Assembly: GCF_026914185.1 (NCBI RefSeq) | Contig: NC_070558.1 | Span: 682,001 to 746,000, forward strand | Length of the DNA stretch: 64,000 nt | From: Puccinia triticina | Lineage: Eukaryota > Basidiomycota > Pucciniomycetes > Pucciniales > Pucciniaceae | Reading direction: 5' to 3' | Part shown: one piece after another, positions 54,393 through 64,000 of the stretch | Position numbering within the stretch: position 1 is the first letter of the stretch | How the letters are laid out: the number at the start of each line of letters is the position of its first letter | Notes under the pieces: model-generated | The model's database searches: none | Told to the model about the DNA's origin: nothing | The model's input: the letters and a program-made list of their open reading frames with translations, nothing else | Made by a program: the position numbers and the translations under genes

Positions 54393-56309
54393 ATGGCCTC
54401 AACTGCTCTCCCTGCCTCATCCGATCACGACGGTTTGGTGTCTAGGCCTGGAAAAGTGATCCATCTCTCCTCCTCCCCCTCCTCGTCGACCCGGTCTTCC
54501 TCACCCGAATCGGACGGCATAGCAACATTCGAATTGCCCGAATTTACTATCAAAGAGTTACTCGGCGCGATCCCTGCCCACTGTTTCGAACGATCTCTCT
54601 TCAAGAGCTCACTGTATGTCGTCAGAGACTTGAGCTTCACACTCGCCCTGATCTACCTGGGCCGTCAGATCGATCCCAACTTCAACAGTGTCGATGGCCA
54701 ACTCGTTAGTGGCCGACCAGGTGCTATTTTGAATTTTCTTGGCTGGGCGTTTTACGGCTATTGGATGGGCTTAGTGTGGACCGGTTCGTCCTTCTCATCT
54801 CCTCCTATCTAGCTTCTTCCACCCTCACCTACCTGGGTCCACGAGGCTGTTTGACTTGATTATTCGCTACCTTGATCGCCCATTGACACGAATAGGTATC
54901 TGGGTCTTGGCCCATGAGTGCGGCCATCAATCCTTCTCCCCTTCCAAGTCGATCAACAACGCCGTCGGCTGGGTCTTGCACTCCGCCCTTCTCGTACCTT
55001 TCCACTCCTGGAGAATCACCCACGCCCAGCACCATGCCGCGACCTGCCACATGAAGCGCGACCAGGCTTTTGTGCCTTACACACGCTCCCAGCTTGGACT
55101 ACCTCCACTTGCCGAAGGTTGCAGCAAGAAAGAGGTCGATGGGTCTCATCCCCCCAGCTTGTACGTAAATAGACCACTTTTTTTCACTTGCGTTTTATCT
55201 ACACCTTGATAAACAGCTTAGTTTCTATTTCTTGTGATTGTGTGACCACAGTTACGATAGAGTGGACGATTTACTTGAGGATGCCCCCCTCTGGGCATTG
55301 TACAAGTTGATCATCCATCAGTCAATCGGGTTCGCCAGCTACCTACTGATCAATGCGTCAGGCCAGAAGCACTATCCCCGTTGGTGGACAAATCGTAAGT
55401 TTCCCTCTTGCTGGTCTCATGTAACTTTCTCTTCATCATCACTTTCTTAGCCGGTTGATAACAATTGCTTGTTCTGAACTTCTCCAACGGCAGACTTCAA
55501 CCCCTATGCCATCATGTTTGACGACCGTCACCGATCCCAAGTGGTGTGGTCGGATATTGGCATTGCTATCACCCTTAGCTGCGTGACTTATCTCGGCCAA
55601 CAGACCGATTTTTTGACGGTATTCAAGTATTACATTGTCCCCTACCTCGTCGTTCATGTAAGTTCGCCAGTTTCAATTTCGAGTGTCTTGCTCAACACTG
55701 ATTTGATTGATATTTAGCACTGGATCGTGTTGATTACTTTCTTACAACACACTGATCCTTTGCTACCTCATTATCGCGAGGGAGCTTTCAACTTTCAGCG
55801 TGGCGCAATGTCCACCATGGACAGGTTGGCGTGTTTCTCAAGTTCTCTCTTGTATTGGATGTACGCAAAATGATCCCGATGGTCTGACTTAACCTTGTTT
55901 TATCCAGAAACATCCACGGTTTCTTCACCCACGGTTTGGCCGAAACCCATGTGGCCCACCACTTATGCTCCAAGATCCCCCACTACAACGCCTGGGAAGC
56001 AACCGACGCATTAAAGGCCAAGTTGGGAGAACACTACGCCTCCACGGATGAGAATTACTGGTACAGTTTATGGAAATGCTTCCGACAGTGTCGCGTAAGT
56101 TAATACTTTTTGCAGATGATATGGCTATGACTATCAAAACTGACCATCCGTGGCTATTTAAGTTTGTCGAAGATGAAGGCGATGTGGTATTCTACAAGGA
56201 CGCCAGAGGCAAAGCTGCCCGACGATACGTGCCAAGGAACACTGGTAGCAGCAGTGTCAGCGACTCGGGCGTTGATGTAGACGGGTCTCCTAGAGAAAAA
56301 TCATTATAG
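54393..56309 (+). CDS. FAD2: Delta-12 (omega-6) fatty acid desaturase, tandem copy 2, intact
   Basis: ER membrane enzyme that inserts the delta-12 double bond in oleoyl chains. Seven exons: 54393-54783, 54896-55160, 55252-55394, 55494-55657, 55718-55824, 55908-56094 and 56163-56309, totalling 467 residues. Intron phases are identical to copy 1. His box 1 is AHECGHQ, box 2 HAQHH, box 3 HVAHH. A hydrophobic pair surrounds box 1 ([17 protein letters not shown]) and further membrane spans lie in exons 3-5. The N-terminal 50 residues are Ser-rich and polar. The C-terminus has [19 protein letters not shown]. Some fungal relatives are delta-15 or bifunctional, which the sequence cannot decide. Confidence 0.93.
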
Positions 56310-57260
56310 AGAGTTCACTTTTAGACGCATCCACCTCGAGATTTGATGTTCTAAGTCCACTCGTTTTATACTAGTATCATGGTGGATTTATCAATCCAAC
56401 CTTTTCTTCAATTAGATCCTTTGTGACTAGAACCAAGCTGAGCTGGAGAATAAAAATCCAAGGCTGCAAGCTAAACAGACGAACGCCATGTATGCCGATT
56501 TTCCCGTGCTAGACTCTCGCTTTTCCATTTCTTTGTTCATCTTGAAATCGTCCAGCATGCCTCGTTCCTTTTCCTTTGTCTCAGTCGCTGGTCTTATTCC
56601 CTACTCTTTCAGCCACGTTAGCCGAGCAATATCCCTTGAAAACCCAAGCATTGTGCCACAGGACCTTCCATCATTTGACTCGCCGAGCTTAAGGATCCTG
56701 AGACATGAGATAGGTTCGCAAAGAGACCTGTTCAAAGCTGGAATGACTTGGGCCCGGGTGGATTAAAAATCAGGAGCTGGTCGCCTAAATCTTACATCGT
56801 TTGAGTGGATGACTTCCCGTGGGCTAAAAAGCCAGATCTGTCAGGCCAGGTTAAACCTTACTGGCTGATGAGAACTTGATCTCAATCACTTTTCACCAGC
56901 CAGTAAAGTTTAGATCTGTGAAATTTTAGTCTGTGTTCGAACTCGGGCATGGAAATCCTGGGAGGATTTCTAATCCAGTATATAAGTGAGATGATCAACA
57001 GCTGGTGGTCGAAAACCCCACCTTCTAGTCTCTTGAAAACGGATGGGGAAATGCTTTGCAGCGGCAAAGCCACCTTGGCATGGTGTAGTTGGAATTGATG
57101 GGACTGATTCACTCAACAATTACACTGACAAAAATCACTTGCTCTACTACAATTTCAAACTTTTATAGGTCTAGATGGAACTTGAAGGAGGAAGAGATCT
57201 GCATGTAATAGGTCCAGCCATTGAGAACGGTCCACTTTGAAGACAAAGGCCAGGGGAAGC
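56310..57260. other. Intergenic region downstream of FAD2
   Basis: The initial part matches the copy-1 3' flank. The rest carries no recognised gene or repeat. Confidence 0.45.
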
Positions 57261-57818
57261 TTATTTCTTGAGGAATTGCACTTGGGTGCATGAATCCCAC
57301 ATTTTTTGGGGGCTTGATGAAACCTGCCATCGGGAGGGGTGTTAGATCACATTGTTTATTATGTGTTGTTTAAAGATTGCAGATTCGAAACTCACCTCAT
57401 TAACTTTACCCGGAGCGTTGCAACAATAGCCAGCGTCGGCAGGTGCCTTCTTTAAATCCACATCCTGGCAGGTAAATTTACCGCCAACTTGTTCGACAAA
57501 GCGCTCTGCACGATTGTGGCACAAGAATCATTGTTGTTTAGATACACCGGAGATTAGCTCGATGATAACTACTTGAGTGATAGATTCAAAACCCCGATGA
57601 AACTTACTAAACATGGTTTTGCCTTTATTCACAGGGTCAGCGGCTTCTTGAGCGGTAAATGCTCTGACACAATAAGCATCTTTTCGGTCTGTAGGACCAT
57701 TAGCAGCGGGACACGAAACTGATTTTGGTTGAAGTTGAGGAGTCTTTGTTGCCGCATAAGTGACTTGAGTGTTGATCAACAACACTGCGAATAAGACAAA
57801 TAAACTGAAGCTTTGCAT
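57261..57818 (-). CDS. Small secreted six-cysteine protein
   Basis: Exons 57818-57608, 57505-57396 and 57323-57261 (phases 1 and 0) join to 127 residues. Residues 1-22 are a clear signal peptide (FSLFVLFAVLLINTQVTYA). The mature part has six Cys: SCPAANG, YCVRAF, TCQDVD, YCCNAP and SCTQVQ. Including the third exon gives an even Cys number, which supports that splice model; without it the protein would end in the intron with five Cys. Size, secretion and Cys content fit rust candidate effectors or apoplastic proteins. No specific family is recognised. Confidence 0.75.
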
Positions 57819-58544
57819 CCTGAGAACTTGGTGGTAATCTTTTATTTTGGAAATTGGTTTGAAAATTTATAAAAATGATTTATTATGCGACTTGAAGATG
57901 AGGATGGAGGGTGAGGAATCATCAATGGCCGCAGGATCCTCTCCTTTTTATGCCTGCAGATTTTGGGTCTTGTCAAGTACAAAGTGCTTATGGCCCAGCG
58001 CTGATAGCTACTGCTTGCTTTGAGAAGTAAACAGCCGACGCCATCTTTTCTTGGTTGTCTAATGGATGCATTGCCGCCATGGGCTTCCAATATCGAAAGG
58101 TCAGATCTCGACTCCCGGTGTCCCCAGGCGAAGGACATCAGCCAAAATATGTTGGTAGCATTGGGAACAAGTATCACCATTTTCGAGAGGCTCGCTGGCG
58201 ACAGAAGCTGCCGACTCGACTGGGATCCGGACGGAGAACGGTAGGGCTAACAACCCCTCACTCCAATCGTCAACTGAAGACCGAGAGTTAATGAAGCAGC
58301 TGAGAAGCCAAGGGCCAGACAACCAAGTTGGAAGCGTTGTCTTCCAACTCCTTCCAACTGTTGCCTCGCGATAAATTAAGTAGCTCTCAAGCTCTCAGGC
58401 ACCAATTATAAACAATGTGTTGAGTTGTCTGTTAGTCTGCTACCATGATGTATCACCACAGTATGGAGGGCTGTTGGATCAACCCATGAGCACTACCAAC
58501 CAACCACCCAGCTGGCAGCCACAAGTGTCTGTAGCCTAGCACCA
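57819..58544. other. Upstream region of the secreted protein; otherwise nothing recognised
   Basis: The promoter of the minus-strand gene lies next to 57819. A 'ttccaac / gttggaa' inverted pair lies at about 58328-58360. Confidence 0.45.
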
Positions 58545-59581
58545 CCAGCAAACGGCTGATGTAAACCGGATTTCGTTGCACTGACAAAATCCAAACTCAA
58601 TTTCAAACTTGCGCCCCAGGTGTGTTGTCACCTGTTTTGGATTTCGTCACCTGCCATTCTCAGTGGCAGGTGCAAGAGAGCACAACTCCCTCGATGGCCG
58701 GTGCTAACCGGTCATCAAGGGGACATACACACCTAGCTCCCTTGATGGCCCGTCTGTACCGGCCATCAACAGGAACACCCTACACCCTCTTGAAACCTCT
58801 CGGTGCTGTGTATACACATCACCCTTGATGACCAGTCAGTAACAGCCATTGAGAGGAACATAATACACTCTTGATGGCCTGGACTGATTGGCCATCAAGA
58901 GGACATACACACCCCACTTGATGGCCCGTCAGTACCGGCCATCAAGAGGAATATACTACACTCTTGATGGCCTGCGCTGACTGGCCATCAAGAGTGTAGC
59001 GCTTTGCTCTCAATGACCAGTTGGGTCACTGTGCAAGATGCACATGTCCTCTCGATGGCCAATCAGTCCAGGCCATCAAAAGTGTATTATGTTCCTCTTG
59101 ATGGCTGGTACTGACTGGTCATCAAGGGTGATGTGTATACACATCACCCAGAGGGTTTTGCTCTTGATGACCGGCCAGTACGGGCAATTGAGAGTTTGGT
59201 GTTTTTTTCTTGATGGCCGGTGCACTGACAGGCCATCAAGGGGTATGTGTATCACCTCTTGATGGCCGGTTAGTAGCGGCCATCAAGAGTAAAAATGGTG
59301 CTTCACTCTTGCTGGCCGGTACTGACCGGCCATTGAGAGGGTGTAGGGTGTTCCTGTTGATGGCCGATACAGACGGGCCATCAAGGGAGCTAGGTGTGTA
59401 TGTTCCCTCAATGACCGGTTAGCACCGGCCATCGAGGGAGTCGTGCTCTCTTGCACCTGCCACTGAGAATGGCAGGTGACGAAATCCACAACAGGTGACG
59501 ACAAACCTGGGGCGCGAGTTTGGAATGGAGTTTGGATTTTGTGAGCGCAACAAAATCTGGTTTACGTCAGCCGTTTGCTGG
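58545..59581. repeat. 1-kb foldback element built of nested hairpins
   Basis: The ends are CCAGCAAACGG and CCGTTTGCTGG, and roughly 245 bp on each side are inverted copies (58545-58790 versus 59581-59335). Inside lies a second inverted pair (about 58795-58915 versus 59160-59045). Throughout, 30-bp palindromes of the 'TGATGGCC.GT...AC.GGCCATCA' type alternate. No coding capacity is seen. The unit motif is shared with 14480-14910. Confidence 0.82.
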
Positions 59582-61474
59582 CGGTGTAGTTGGTAAAAGC
59601 AGCACTTGTATGTGTCTCAGCATAGCTGAGGTTGTGAGTTTGACTCTCACCAGACACATTTTCATTTTACAGTCTCAGCATAATGTTTGGTGATTATTTG
59701 GGAGATTTTTGAAATCTCCCTGTTTGTTCTTTCCACTATTTTTTCATTACAATTTTGTTACCCAAATCACCTAGAGGAGGTGATTTGGACCAGAAAATTT
59801 TCAAAATTTTCATTTTGGGGCCAAGTACAGCCATACTGCAGATGTATTCAGCAGTACAACTGAGTTGTCATTGAATCTTGAATACACCACTGCATGGCAG
59901 TGGTTTTGAAAATTCTCTAGGGCCAATATCCCCTTCCAACCAGCAGCAATCCCTGTCCATCCCCCATATCAAATCCACACCAACAAACCACTGTGATTCC
60001 GTGATGAGTGCTCCAAATGGACAACCCTACACCCCCAGCAAGGCCAATCTCCAATACCAGTGCGCTTGTGGGTATATCCCCCAAACACCCAACCAGTTTT
60101 TGACCCCATATCACGCAGCCCCCCTGGCCCCTTGGTACCAGGGGGTCAAGGTAAGGGGGGAGTATTTGGTGATGGTTGGGCTTGTGGTTCTGGCAGGCGG
60201 CGGATGACAACTTGGTGGGGGGAAAGTGCTGTACTTTGGGAAGGCACCAGCGGTTTGTAATTGCACCTTCATTTGAGGCTTTTTTGAAACCATTTTGGGC
60301 TGGTATTCTGTGACCAAAAATGAAATTGTGCTGAATTCAAAAAAGTTTGGAAAAAGTTTCAAAAAAAACCCAAATATTGTTTATAATTGGTGCCTCAGTC
60401 TTCTCATAGATCTTGCTCAAAAGAAAAACAAGCCATTTTTTTTTTCTTCTCTCTCTCTCTACCCGGCTGGCCCACCACGAGGCCATCGCCAGTTGCCCAG
60501 GCTAAAAATGTACATAGTAATGTATAAATCCAAGTTTAAAGACACAGATTTTCCAGAACCCTAAAAAAAACTCAAGGATTCCCCCTGTAAATACACAAAA
60601 TGAGAGAAAAAATATCATGGGTTTCCCCATTGGACAAAAAACCAATGCAAAATCTGCAACAATCAATATATGGATCAAAAACAAATAAATGTAGCTCTCT
60701 AAATTCTCAACCTAGCCTTCCAACATCAGCAGTGCTGTGCCCCAGGCTCAACCTCCAGCCTGCGTCAAGCGCGCAGGTCAAAAAGGTTGGACGTGAAGGC
60801 CTCTGGCCTTCAGCAAAGACTGCTGACCAGTGGGGGGAGAGAAAGAGAAAGTTTCATTTTGCGTACAGCTACCAGGAAGGTGTAGGGGTTCAGGCGCAAA
60901 CCCCTGCGCCTTTGAAAAGAAGGGTGGGTGGAAGGTGTCTAATAAATGAGACAAACCTGAAGTGGGCAGGTCTCTGATGGGCACAGAGAGGGGAAGTTCG
61001 GAGCGATGAGCTTGGGAACTTCTATTGCTGGGGGATTCATATATGAATCTCCCAGGTGCATTTGCGCGTGTGTCTTTGCATGACTGAAGCAGCCCCAGCT
61101 CCGATCCATCAGGGCTTCCCACTTAGCCGCCTCCATGGACAGAGGGGAACTTGTGGTGCCCTGCTCGCTCCCCCGCAATCCATTTGGCTGTCATTATCTC
61201 ACCTAGTACTTGCCCCGGAGCACTGTGAGTCTGTGGCGCAGCGCCCCGCGGCAAGTGCGGGATGGAGAGGTCAAGAAGGGGGGTCCCCTTCCTTGCCTTG
61301 ACTAGGGAAGAGAAATGAGCCAGTTTCATTTTGTGTAGTTGATTTACATCACATTGTACAACAATCATTATTAAATTTTCATTGCATCACAGTGTTCTAT
61401 TATCATAGATACCAGTTCAATTCATTGCCATAAGACTAGATTTCCTTTTTCTCGACCATATATGAGAATGAGAA
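59582..61474. other. Intergenic region, no convincing gene
   Basis: Contains the tRNA-like segment at 59586-59660 and a small inverted repeat 'gggagattt...aaatctccc' at 59700-59722. Pieces at 60780-61310 have mixed open frames without recognisable products. Long runs of A/T homopolymer occur at 60340-60460. Confidence 0.4.
59586..59660 (+). other. tRNA-like remnant (possible SINE head)
   Basis: An A-box-like TAGTTGGTAAAAGC is followed about 40 nt later by a B-box-like arm: a 5-bp stem GTGAG/CTCAC enclosing TTTGACT. No acceptor stem or anticodon arm pairs well. It is best read as a decayed tRNA or tRNA-derived retroposon head. Confidence 0.3.
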
Positions 61475-61989
61475 GCAATGGTGGGCCAACGTGTTATGTT
61501 ACAATATTGAGGCCTAAACGCGTAACACATCAACCGTTATTTTTAAGAAAAAGGTGTTAATTTTATCGAAAAAATATCAAATTTTTGATACTTTACAATA
61601 AATTACAATATGTTTTTGGCTGTATCTATGAAGAATGGCCAATATTTGCTGTTATTTAGGGTATTTTTGCGCATTTTTGCACCCGTGGGTGTTATAGTTA
61701 ACTTATTTTATACACTTGATAATCTTAATTTTCTGTATTTATGGTGTTCAAAGTTGGTTTGCATAATTTTATGCATGCATAAATCATAAAATCATAAAAA
61801 TATTTTGGTGAGGAAATTTTGTATTACATAATCAGACAGTCATATCCCCTGCAAAAAAGATTTTATGATTTTATGATTTATGCATGCATAAAATTATGCA
61901 AACCAACTTTGAACACCATAATTGTAACTTATTTTTCAATACTTTACAATACTTTACGGTTACGGTTAACTGTTACGGCCCACCGTTGC
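61475..61989. mobile_element. MITE C (GCAATGGTGGGCC ends), with a nested foldback
   Basis: Ends GCAATGGTGGGCC and GGCCCACCGTTGC, flanked by GAGAA on both sides (61470-61474, 61990-61994), although the surrounding DNA is itself GA-repetitive. The interior has CGTAAC/GTTACG inverted pieces. A foldback of a different family is inserted at 61740-61920. The ends relate it to the MITEs at 12240-12915. Confidence 0.7.
61740..61920. repeat. Foldback element, TATGGTGTTCAAA family, nested in MITE C
   Basis: 181 bp, almost identical to 44768-44949, with both arms complete (TATGGTG...CACCATA). Confidence 0.9.
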
Positions 61990-61994
61990 GAGAA

Positions 61995-62498
61995 GAGAAT
62001 GAGAATGAGAATGAGAGAGGAAAGTGGAAGAGGGCTTACCTATCTGGGAGAGAATCTCAAGAACATACAATACTTCTCTGCGCAAGGGGTCACCCAATCC
62101 CGTGACCCTCTGTGTGAAACCCTGCTGATAGCAGGGCTTCCAAGTGTGATATCATTAATGAGCCATCATTTTTTTGAGACCTTTCAGGGTTGTCCGATCC
62201 TGCTGACAGCAGGATCAAAAAAAGAAAAGTCCAGCGATGCGAGTCTACTTCGAGCTCGAGAAAGCACAGATAAATTAGATTATACGGAGATTATTTCTAT
62301 CTTTTTCGTTGTAAGAAGGCGCTAAAAGACAACAACAGCAAGAGTAAAGAGTAGAAAGACCAAGGAGACGAGGACAAGACGGGTCAGAAGAAAGGATAAG
62401 ACACAAAAGAGGAAGGAAATCGCGAAGAAATGGAACACAGGAAGAGCTGAGAGGGAGATCAACCAACAACAACAATAAGGGGAGGGGAGATTGATTGA
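61995..62498. other. 3' region of the sirtuin gene with two hairpins
   Basis: Short perfect hairpins at 62120-62136 (CCCTGCTGATAGCAGGG) and 62196-62216 share the CCTGCTGA.AGCAGG core. Their role is unknown. Otherwise non-coding. Confidence 0.45.
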
Positions 62499-63960
62499 TC
62501 AGCACTTGACGTTTTTCCTCGGATTAGCCTGGCTTTTCCTGCGTGTAGCCGGTCCAGATTTAGTCGTTGCAGGGGCAGCAGCAGCAGCAGCGGGGGGAAG
62601 TTTGGAGTTCTTGAGAGCCGCCGCGGTGCTTTTAGTAGCAGTCTTGGTGGTTTTGACGGTGGGAGTGGATGCGACAGTAGCTTTTCCGGTCTTGAAGAAG
62701 CCGGCAACTGATGGTTTGGCAACCGCCGGTTTGGCTTGGACGGATGGGGCAGGCTTCGCTGGGCCTTTGAGAATGATCTTCTTAGTCTTGGCGGTGGCAG
62801 CGGCGACAGTGGATGCCCTTGATCTGGAAGCGGTGGGCGCTGCTGAGGAGGCCGGCTCGGGGAGGGTGGTAGACCCAGCGGAGGAGGAGGGTGCGCGGAG
62901 CTTCTCCTCCTTCTTGCGCTCTCGCTCGAGCTTCTCCTGGGCCTTCTTTTGCTTGAGCTCTTCCTGGGCTTGGCGTTCCTCGTCGACGAGGCGAATGAAC
63001 TGGTCGACGTTACCCTTGACCCAGATGTCGAAGGTCTCTTTCCAGATCCCGCAGGGCGCGGGGAACTCGTTGTTGAGGAAGATGGTGTGGATCGGCGGGG
63101 GTTTTTTGCTGCTCGAGCTCTCCTCCTCTTCCTGATCGTCGTCGCCGGAGACGCTCGAGGTCTTCGACGGTGGCTTGATCACTTTGCTTAGCTCCTTCAC
63201 CAGCCGCTTCGTCCCGGGCACCTTCAGGCTCGTCCCAGCTACGATTAGCAGGTCCGGTCGTCGGCCTCGCATCAGGTCTCGGCTCGTCACCGCGCCCACC
63301 TGGTCGCCCGCATTATGCTCCTCGCCGTACAAGACAACGCCGGATTTGAGCAGCCCGACACCCCGGGTTCGGAAGCCCGAGATCGCTCGTGCAGTGTCGA
63401 AGGTCTGACATTGTGGACAATGGATAGGCTCGCCTTCGGCAAGCTTGACGATGTAATCCGACATAAGGACGGAATGCCTGCATGTCAGACATGAGAGATT
63501 CTTGAGAGTCCCATGAAGAGGGATCACACGAGGAAAGGGGTCGATAGGTTTAGAGCGTGTAGGACGAGAAGGGGCTGGGGCTTGGGCAGCCTCGGCGGCA
63601 GATGCTGATCGAGTCTTGGGCTTTGACTTGGGTGTCTCAGGGCAGCTCGGCTTGCGGTCAGAGGAGGTGATAGTTGAGGCGGCAGACAGTTGCGAGGAGC
63701 AAGGGTCGTCGGGCTCACTCTGGGATTGACTAGGTTCTGACTCAGATCTCTGGGATGGAGGCGGCGTCGAGCGAGGCGTAGGTGGCAATTGGGCCTCCGG
63801 ATTTTCATCGCGTTTTCGCTTGAGGTTTCGCTTTCCTGGGGTCAAAGGCGGCTCTGGGCGAGAGCGATTGGTGTTAGAGGATGAATGGTTTAGAATCTCG
63901 TCCTGGCCAGGGATCCCGTAAGTCAAGCCAGCTTTTTCTTCCAATCCATCGATGTTCTGG
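62499..63960 (-). CDS. Sirtuin, Hst3/Hst4-like NAD-dependent deacetylase (partial, 5' end outside window)
   Basis: Removes acetyl groups from histones using NAD; Hst3/Hst4 relatives act on H3 K56. The visible last exon starts at a splice acceptor (63960) with QNIDGLE, the NAD/catalytic motif, and runs to the stop at 62499. It contains LHG (catalytic His in VIPLHGTL), the zinc-binding CLTC...CPQC, GVVLYGE and VAGTSLKVPG. This matches the class I sirtuin order. An insertion of about 110 disordered residues lies between QNIDG and VIPLHG. The C-terminal tail of about 180 residues is Lys/Ala/Pro-rich after a charged coiled-coil-like stretch (EERQAQEELKQKKAQEKLERER). The N-terminal Rossmann part (GAGIS) lies beyond 64000. 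Confidence 0.9.
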
Positions 63961-64000
63961 CTGTGTAGAGAAGAAAGACAGAATTCAGATAGCTGTAGAT
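63961..64000 (-). other. Intron of the sirtuin gene
   Basis: On the minus strand the sequence before 63960 ends ttctctacacag, a canonical 3' splice site. The window stops inside this intron. Confidence 0.75.

Noticed and set aside
56488..56766. 92-codon frame downstream of FAD2
   Set aside because: The homologous region after desaturase copy 1 is not open in the same frame, so there is no sign of coding constraint.
57842..58291. Overlapping frames of 74-112 codons on both strands
   Set aside because: They are low in coding character and lie in the promoter side of the secreted-protein gene.
60600..61370. Several 80-125 codon frames on both strands
   Set aside because: No start context, splice structure or family motif. 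They overlap each other on opposite strands.
62491..63135. 214-codon Ala/Val-rich plus-strand frame
   Set aside because: It is the complement of the Lys/Ala-rich sirtuin tail.

Overview
The window is from a filamentous basidiomycete, most probably a rust fungus (Pucciniales, Puccinia-like). This is inferred from short 60-100 nt spliceosomal introns, single-copy eukaryotic genes (NSF/SEC18, cytochrome c heme lyase, delta-12 desaturase, a class I sirtuin, a Sec7/PH-like protein), lineage-specific secreted proteins, and very dense nested transposons. No species name can be proven from the sequence alone.

Layout. 1-1.4 kb is non-coding with a TA-flanked MITE and a strong G-quadruplex motif. 1.39-11.61 kb is a degenerate, composite Ty1/copia retrotransposon (331-bp LTRs, 5-bp target duplication CTTTT). 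Its 801-bp leader is duplicated around a captured gag-like fragment, and that fragment is itself split by a solo LTR. A 399-bp tandem duplication and two MITEs follow. 13.1-16.0 kb holds two related secreted-protein genes on the minus strand; the second has a stop codon in its signal peptide. A hairpin-repeat array lies between them. 16.9-23.5 kb is a host gene block: a low-complexity protein, NSF/SEC18 (minus) and cytochrome c heme lyase (plus), the last two divergent. Two paralogous mucin-like type I membrane proteins (24.1 and 34.0 kb) bracket a 5.7-kb copia element (123-bp LTRs, target duplication GAGCT), a solo LTR and palindrome-rich repeats. 35.3-40.4 kb encodes a large Sec7/PH-like protein. 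40.7-50.2 kb is transposon-rich: three foldbacks, two MITEs, a hypothetical AT-rich gene, and a complete 5.0-kb PIF/Harbinger-type transposon with three genes and intact DDE residues. 50.9-56.3 kb carries tandem delta-12 desaturase genes; the first has a premature TAG. 57.3 kb encodes a small six-cysteine secreted protein. 58.5-59.6 kb is a 1-kb foldback built from nested hairpins. 61.5-62.0 kb is a MITE with another foldback inside it. The window ends inside an Hst3/Hst4-like sirtuin.

Main interpretive points. (1) In both copia elements every LTR-LTR difference, and nearly every lesion in a catalytic motif, is a CpG-to-TpG/CpA transition, pointing to cytosine-methylation decay. (2) The Harbinger transposon and neighbouring MITEs share TIRs and 3-bp target duplications, so an autonomous element and its non-autonomous dependents sit side by side. 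(3) Gene duplication followed by stop-codon loss of one copy occurs twice (secreted proteins, desaturases). (4) The captured gag segment begins two bases before a copy of the 3' part of a tRNA-Tyr, including CCA, which is a possible trace of reverse-transcription template switching.

Coordinates of exons were derived by hand from reading frame, GT/AG sites and family similarity. No alignment or database search was run.
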